Assembly: GCA_001769805.1 (NCBI GenBank)
Contig: MEPO01000026.1
Span: forward strand, 1-64,000
Reading direction: 5' to 3'
From: Bdellovibrionales bacterium GWA1_52_35
GTDB taxonomy: Bacteria; Bdellovibrionota; UBA1018
DNA length: 64,000 nt
The position numbers were made by a program, and so were the translations under genes. Within the stretch, counting starts at the first letter, position 1; each line of letters starts with the position of its first letter. The notes beneath the pieces were generated by a model. That model searched no databases. It was not told the origin of the DNA and saw only the letters and a program-made list of their open reading frames with translations. Positions 59,665-64,000 of this stretch are shown here, piece by piece.

Positions 59665-61001
59665 ATCTGGATATTTTTTGCAACCGAGTTCACCACGCCG
59701 CGCATATCAATGCGAAAATCGCGAAGCTCAGGCCCCCGCCAAAGAGACAGGACTGGATCGTCCATCTTGTCTGTTTTTTTGAAATTATTGGCGATGTTGG
59801 TCGCCAGGCAAATCAGACCCGTAATCGGGAAAAGATTTTTTTGCCGCAGCCGAAGCAGATAAGGATCATGATGGAACTGCACAACCTTCTCAATTGGGCG
59901 GAACATCCGGTAAAAGTGGCAGGTTAAGGCGCCGATGGCGAGATGATCCACTCCCCATTTTTCTTTTTCCAGATGCTGGCGGATCGGGCGTGAAATTTCT
60001 TTCTTTTTTACGTCTTCCAGAAAATTGATGTAGCCCGGGCGTACGATCGCCATACCCACCTTGCCGATATCGTGGATGAGCGCCGCCGAAAACACGTATT
60101 TCTGAAAACCAAGATCCGGGACATTTTTTGCGAGTTCCGCGGCAATTGTCGCAGTACGCAGGCCGTGATTGTAAATGCCGTCCAAAAACGCGAGAACCTT
60201 CTTTTTGTCATCACATACGGCATTCGTAACAGCCGCTAGAATATCGAAAACCAGGCCGGCGGCATAGGCCGTATCCGAATACTCGTTCTTGCGGTTGACG
60301 AGCTGCTCTTCAGTTTTCAGGGAATACTTCAGGAACTCCGAGGACGTCAGCTTGAGCTTGCCGTCTTTGTCCCATTCCGGATGGGTACCGAGAACGGACC
60401 TGTAGAGCTGGGCGGCAATCATCAGATTGCGAAAGTTCTGCATTCCGAGGAGCACAATGGCTCCTTCCAGACTCGGCATCTCCTCGCGTTTGGAGAGATT
60501 GGCCACGACCCGGTAAAAAAGGGACTCAAAATAGGCGTTTGCTTTCAGGATCTGACTGACTTTTTCTGCCGTGACATCGATATTGGAGAATGCTTCGAGT
60601 ATGAACCAACTTGTATCCGGAAGGATCAGCTTGGGCGCGACCTTGTCCAGGAAGTGGCTTAAAATCTCAGGCTGTGGCCCTTCTTTGATTTTCAGCGCAG
60701 CAAAAACTCTCTGCTCAACCGGAACCTGGGTCTCCAGCTCTTCCCGGGCCTTGCGCTCCTCTTCAGATTTGCGCTCCTGCGCCTTGAAATTGACACCGAT
60801 CTTCGCATGCCCCTTCGAAAGCGTGACTCTCGACGTCGCTCCTGGCTGCGGACGGCCATAGGGAGCCGGAGCAGCCGGTGCCACAGGCTTTGGAGTAGCA
60901 CCCAACACGGGCTTTGCGCCTGGCTGGGCTTGGGGACTCGGCTGAACGGGCTGCCCACCCGAAGGAGGCGTTCCTTTGGGGGCGGGCTTATCTATAGCCA
61001 T
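59661..61001 (-). CDS. HDOD-like domain protein with Pro-rich N-terminus
   Basis: SLEGAIVLLGMQNFRNLMIAAQLY; HDIGKVGMAIV. Confidence 0.75.
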   Translation of the reverse strand: MAIDKPAPKGTPPSGGQPVQPSPQAQPGAKPVLGATPKPVAPAAPAPYGRPQPGATSRVTLSKGHAKIGVNFKAQERKSEEERKAREELETQVPVEQRVFAALKIKEGPQPEILSHFLDKVAPKLILPDTSWFILEAFSNIDVTAEKVSQILKANAYFESLFYRVVANLSKREEMPSLEGAIVLLGMQNFRNLMIAAQLYRSVLGTHPEWDKDGKLKLTSSEFLKYSLKTEEQLVNRKNEYSDTAYAAGLVFDILAAVTNAVCDDKKKVLAFLDGIYNHGLRTATIAAELAKNVPDLGFQKYVFSAALIHDIGKVGMAIVRPGYINFLEDVKKKEISRPIRQHLEKEKWGVDHLAIGALTCHFYRMFRPIEKVVQFHHDPYLLRLRQKNLFPITGLICLATNIANNFKKTDKMDDPVLSLWRGPELRDFRIDMRGVVNSVAKNIQI

Positions 61002-61151
61002 GAATAGAGTTTAAGTGAGTTTCTGATAATTACAAGTCAACAGAATGAGACCCTTTTATTGACAGCATGTCTAAAACTCATGCTAAACTTAATATTACTA
61101 CGGCTTATTCAGAGTTCTGATATTCTGTATCATTCGCAAAAAGGGCGCCCG

Positions 61152-61766
61152 GTGAAGCTGAAACTGGAACAGAGCAACGACATTACCATTCTCTCAGTCA
61201 GCGACGGCATTGAAGCTGCGCAGATTCCTGTCTTGAAGGCTGGCCTGCATAAACTTTTTCAATCGAAAAAAACTCTAGTCGTTCTTGATCTGCTTACAGT
61301 GAAGAACGAGCTGCTCATGATTCAACCCATGCTGAGCGAATTGAGCGGTCTTCCTCATTGGGCTCAGGAGCAAGGCGCCCAACTCGCAGTGATTTCAACG
61401 GCAACTGGCGTGGGCACAGCGAATACGCGCGAAGAAGGAATCCGGGCAATTCAATCTCCTCTCGCGGGCCTGCAAATGCTCGAAGCAAAGTTGCAGGCGC
61501 AACTCAAAATGCTCGAAACCCAGAAAGCGGATTTCACCCAAAAAATAAATTCCGCCGCTGCCGACGATGTGCGGGCACTCCGGCAGGAGAACAGCAAACT
61601 CCACAATACAATCAAGAGCCTTGAGGAAATCAATCTGCGATTTCTAAAGAAACGGACGGAGCCGAGCCAGAGCATTGCCGTAAAGGCAAAATGGGATGAA
61701 CTCCAGAGCATCCTGTCCATCGTGCTTGTGCAAGAGGGTTTGCTCGCGGACAAGGACAGCAAATGA
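61152..61766 (+). CDS. STAS-like protein with C-terminal coiled coil
   Basis: GTG start VKLKLEQSNDITILSVSDGIEAAQIPVLKAGLHKLFQSKKTLVVLDLLTV, then a long coiled coil. Confidence 0.55.
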   Translation: MKLKLEQSNDITILSVSDGIEAAQIPVLKAGLHKLFQSKKTLVVLDLLTVKNELLMIQPMLSELSGLPHWAQEQGAQLAVISTATGVGTANTREEGIRAIQSPLAGLQMLEAKLQAQLKMLETQKADFTQKINSAAADDVRALRQENSKLHNTIKSLEEINLRFLKKRTEPSQSIAVKAKWDELQSILSIVLVQEGLLADKDSK

Positions 61767-62158
61767 GTCAACCCACCAAGCCCCCCCAGAAGCCCAGCGC
61801 CGCAACCCCGGCCGCCGCACCAGCAAAGCCGACCCTTTCTCCGGAAGCCGAATTATCAGGACGCATCAAGGAAATCGAAGCCAGGCTCCTGGTCTTGAAC
61901 GGCGAAATCAAAGTTTTGAAAGGCAAACTGAGCAACCGCGACCCCCTTCTGGCTCACAAACTCAAGAAAGAAAACGAACTGCTGAAAGGCCGCATAGGCA
62001 AATTGGAGCAAGCACTGGCTGCGCTGCTTGCCGATTCCTTCAAACCTCGACAGCCAGACGAATCCAACATCCAACTGGATGTGATGCGTCGGGCTGCTGT
62101 CGAATATTTTAAAAAAGCGAATGTCGCACCTGAGTTATGGAAAAACATAGAATCCTGA
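61763..62158 (+). CDS. Coiled-coil protein
   Basis: ATGA overlap with upstream; ELSGRIKEIEARLLVLNGEIKVLKGKL heptads. Confidence 0.6.
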   Translation: MSQPTKPPQKPSAATPAAAPAKPTLSPEAELSGRIKEIEARLLVLNGEIKVLKGKLSNRDPLLAHKLKKENELLKGRIGKLEQALAALLADSFKPRQPDESNIQLDVMRRAAVEYFKKANVAPELWKNIES

Positions 62159-62814
62159 TTATTGAAGACAACCTGGATACGAGAAAGTTCCTCGAAGCCA
62201 TGCTGAGCAAGGACTTCGAAGTCATAACAGCCGAGAACGGCGTTATAGGAATCGACTATGCCCGGAACCGGGCACCGGATCTGATTCTGCTGGATATCAT
62301 GCTGCCCATTCTGAGCGGCTACGATGCCTGCAGTCTTCTAAAAAAAGACGAAAAAACTAAAAGAATTCCAATTATCTTTCTTTCGGCCAAAAACAGCATT
62401 CCAGATATTACCCAGGGTCTCGGAGTCGGGGCGGATGACTACATCCCCAAACCCTTCGACTACAAGGAACTGCTGGCCCGGATCCAGACGCGACTCCGCA
62501 AAACCATGGAAGCAACAGCCCAGCCGATCCAGGTGGGTGACCTGAAGATTGATCCCGCCAATCGCGTTGTTTCGTTTGCAGACAAAGTGGCTCAACTCAC
62601 CCTGACGGAATTCGATATTCTAAGATGCCTTGCCGCGAAAGCGGGCACCGTGGTTTCACGTGAGGACATTCTGAAAGAAGTTTGGCGTGATGACTCCGGC
62701 AAGACGAACGACCGGACAATTGACGTGCATATCCGGGCACTCCGAAAGAAGATCCCACCGCTCACCAAGCATGTCATTTCGATCTACAGCGTCGGTTACA
62801 AGTACGAGAAATAA
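62137..62814 (+). CDS. OmpR-family response regulator
   Basis: ILIIEDNLDTRKFLEAML, LLDIMLPILSGYD, KPFDYKELLARI; C-terminal winged helix. Confidence 0.94.
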   Translation: MEKHRILIIEDNLDTRKFLEAMLSKDFEVITAENGVIGIDYARNRAPDLILLDIMLPILSGYDACSLLKKDEKTKRIPIIFLSAKNSIPDITQGLGVGADDYIPKPFDYKELLARIQTRLRKTMEATAQPIQVGDLKIDPANRVVSFADKVAQLTLTEFDILRCLAAKAGTVVSREDILKEVWRDDSGKTNDRTIDVHIRALRKKIPPLTKHVISIYSVGYKYEK

Positions 62815-64000
62815 TCAGTTTTTCACTTCAAGCGGAACGTCCAGAGATACAACCCGCTGATCTTCAATCGTCACGGTGATTGTCTTTTCCATGCCCAGAA
62901 CTTCGTGAATCAGATGAACATTGTAAACGCCTACCGGCATTTTCTCGTTTTCAATGGGTGTTTTGCGAATCCAGGGTTTGCTGCCGCTGTTTGAACTTCT
63001 GAAAGTTGCGCTGACGATTGCGGGCGTCGTGTGGATGCTCAGGAAGCCGTATGTCACCGGCTCAAGCGCAATTTCCATCGGCCAGTCTTTCTGGTCGCCG
63101 ACCTGCTGGGACTGCAGAACAAATTCACGCCGGAACTCCCGAAAATCCTTCCGTTGAACAACCAGCTCCAGAGCGGTGTCCAGCGGCTGGACTGAAGTCG
63201 GATTTGCCGGGTCAATATTCTGGCCATTGATGAAAATGGAGGAATCCTCGCCTCCTGGACTTATATTCAGATGCAACTGCACAGTCCTGCCGGCGGGCGC
63301 CCGAGATCCTGCATTCACCGTATGGTTGGCGACCGCACCGGTCCCTTGGGAGATATTGACCGGGACCACACGGCTTTCGCCGGACTTAAGATTAAATTCC
63401 TGATCAAAAGCCCCAGCAGAACTTCGTACCGAGATGAACAAGGGTTTTCCTGCCGGAAGTTTTTTCAGTGTGATGGGAAGCCCTTTACCCCAAGGCTGAT
63501 TATTCACTGAAATAACTGCCGTCTGATTGTCACCTTCCAGAACCAAGGTGGCAGTCTGGGCTGGTCCCGAAGAAAGAAACGGGATTTTGATTCCAAGTTC
63601 CGGTGCCAGCAGCAAAGCGATGAGTCCGGCCGCGATAGTACCGAGGAGGCGGCTTTTAGTGCCCCTCCCTGACTGACCATCCTGCGCCATCCGACTCTGC
63701 TTCGGAGCAGTCCGCTCCTGGTTGCGCCCCCCCTCAGACTGGTGCGCCGACCGGGACTGCCCACGAGCAAAGGACTCCATTTTCAAATTCCCGGCTGTCT
63801 CAAGATCTTTCTTGCTGAAGAGATCACGCGATCCGGTTGAGGCGACGCCTCGATTGCCGATCACGGTCTTTTCATCGCGGGCTACAGCCCCCCCGCTAAC
63901 CAGCTCGATTGACAATTCCTGAGACTCCAGATTGAGAAGTTCCTCGGCTTTGGTATTGAGTTCCACCATCCGTTTGCGATCCCGGATGATCTCATCTTTG
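62815..64000 (-). CDS. PEGA-like domain protein, N-terminus beyond the window
   Basis: C-terminal FLSIHTTPAIVSATF...MPVGVYNVHLIHEVLGMEKTITVTI; the frame stays open past 63969 to the edge (KDEIIRDRKRMVEL...). Confidence 0.65.
   Translation of the reverse strand, partial: KDEIIRDRKRMVELNTKAEELLNLESQELSIELVSGGAVARDEKTVIGNRGVASTGSRDLFSKKDLETAGNLKMESFARGQSRSAHQSEGGRNQERTAPKQSRMAQDGQSGRGTKSRLLGTIAAGLIALLLAPELGIKIPFLSSGPAQTATLVLEGDNQTAVISVNNQPWGKGLPITLKKLPAGKPLFISVRSSAGAFDQEFNLKSGESRVVPVNISQGTGAVANHTVNAGSRAPAGRTVQLHLNISPGGEDSSIFINGQNIDPANPTSVQPLDTALELVVQRKDFREFRREFVLQSQQVGDQKDWPMEIALEPVTYGFLSIHTTPAIVSATFRSSNSGSKPWIRKTPIENEKMPVGVYNVHLIHEVLGMEKTITVTIEDQRVVSLDVPLEVKN

Overview
The window is a gene-dense (roughly 90% coding) chromosomal segment of a flagellated Gram-negative bacterium. 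The many lipoproteins, beta-barrels and large repeat proteins suggest a Bdellovibrionota/delta-proteobacterial-like genome, but that is inference. No rRNA, tRNA, CRISPR array, transposase or prophage was seen. Recognisable modules: a DUF4160/HTH pair; a pseudopilin plus Cys-rich TSP1-like repeat protein; an FNR-boxed ferredoxin gene convergent with a Crp/Fnr regulator; a DedA-phosphodiesterase fusion; CheY plus a STAS-CheX protein; a FecR / TPR-barrel / LamG-lipoprotein locus; a flagellin gene with a sigma28-like promoter and a 6-codon leader ORF; trmB; a TolC-HlyD-MacB-type efflux operon; LpoB/COG3014; a coupled operon with two ArsA/Get3-like ATPases, TPR, GshA and PAP2; a GH15-like enzyme; a PLD-family protein; a 2427-aa repeat lipoprotein; a polysaccharide deacetylase; a YdbH/YdbL-like pair; and a signalling cluster (SpoIIE-like phosphatase, HD-GYP, HDOD, STAS-like, OmpR, PEGA). 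Most interesting candidates: the flagellin leader architecture, the FecR/TPR-barrel/LamG locus, the YdbH plus lipo-YdbL pair, the ATPase-pair operon, the giant repeat protein, and an unlisted 21-codon cationic peptide ORF with a possibly leaderless promoter. All family calls are by eye from translated motifs; no database search was run.
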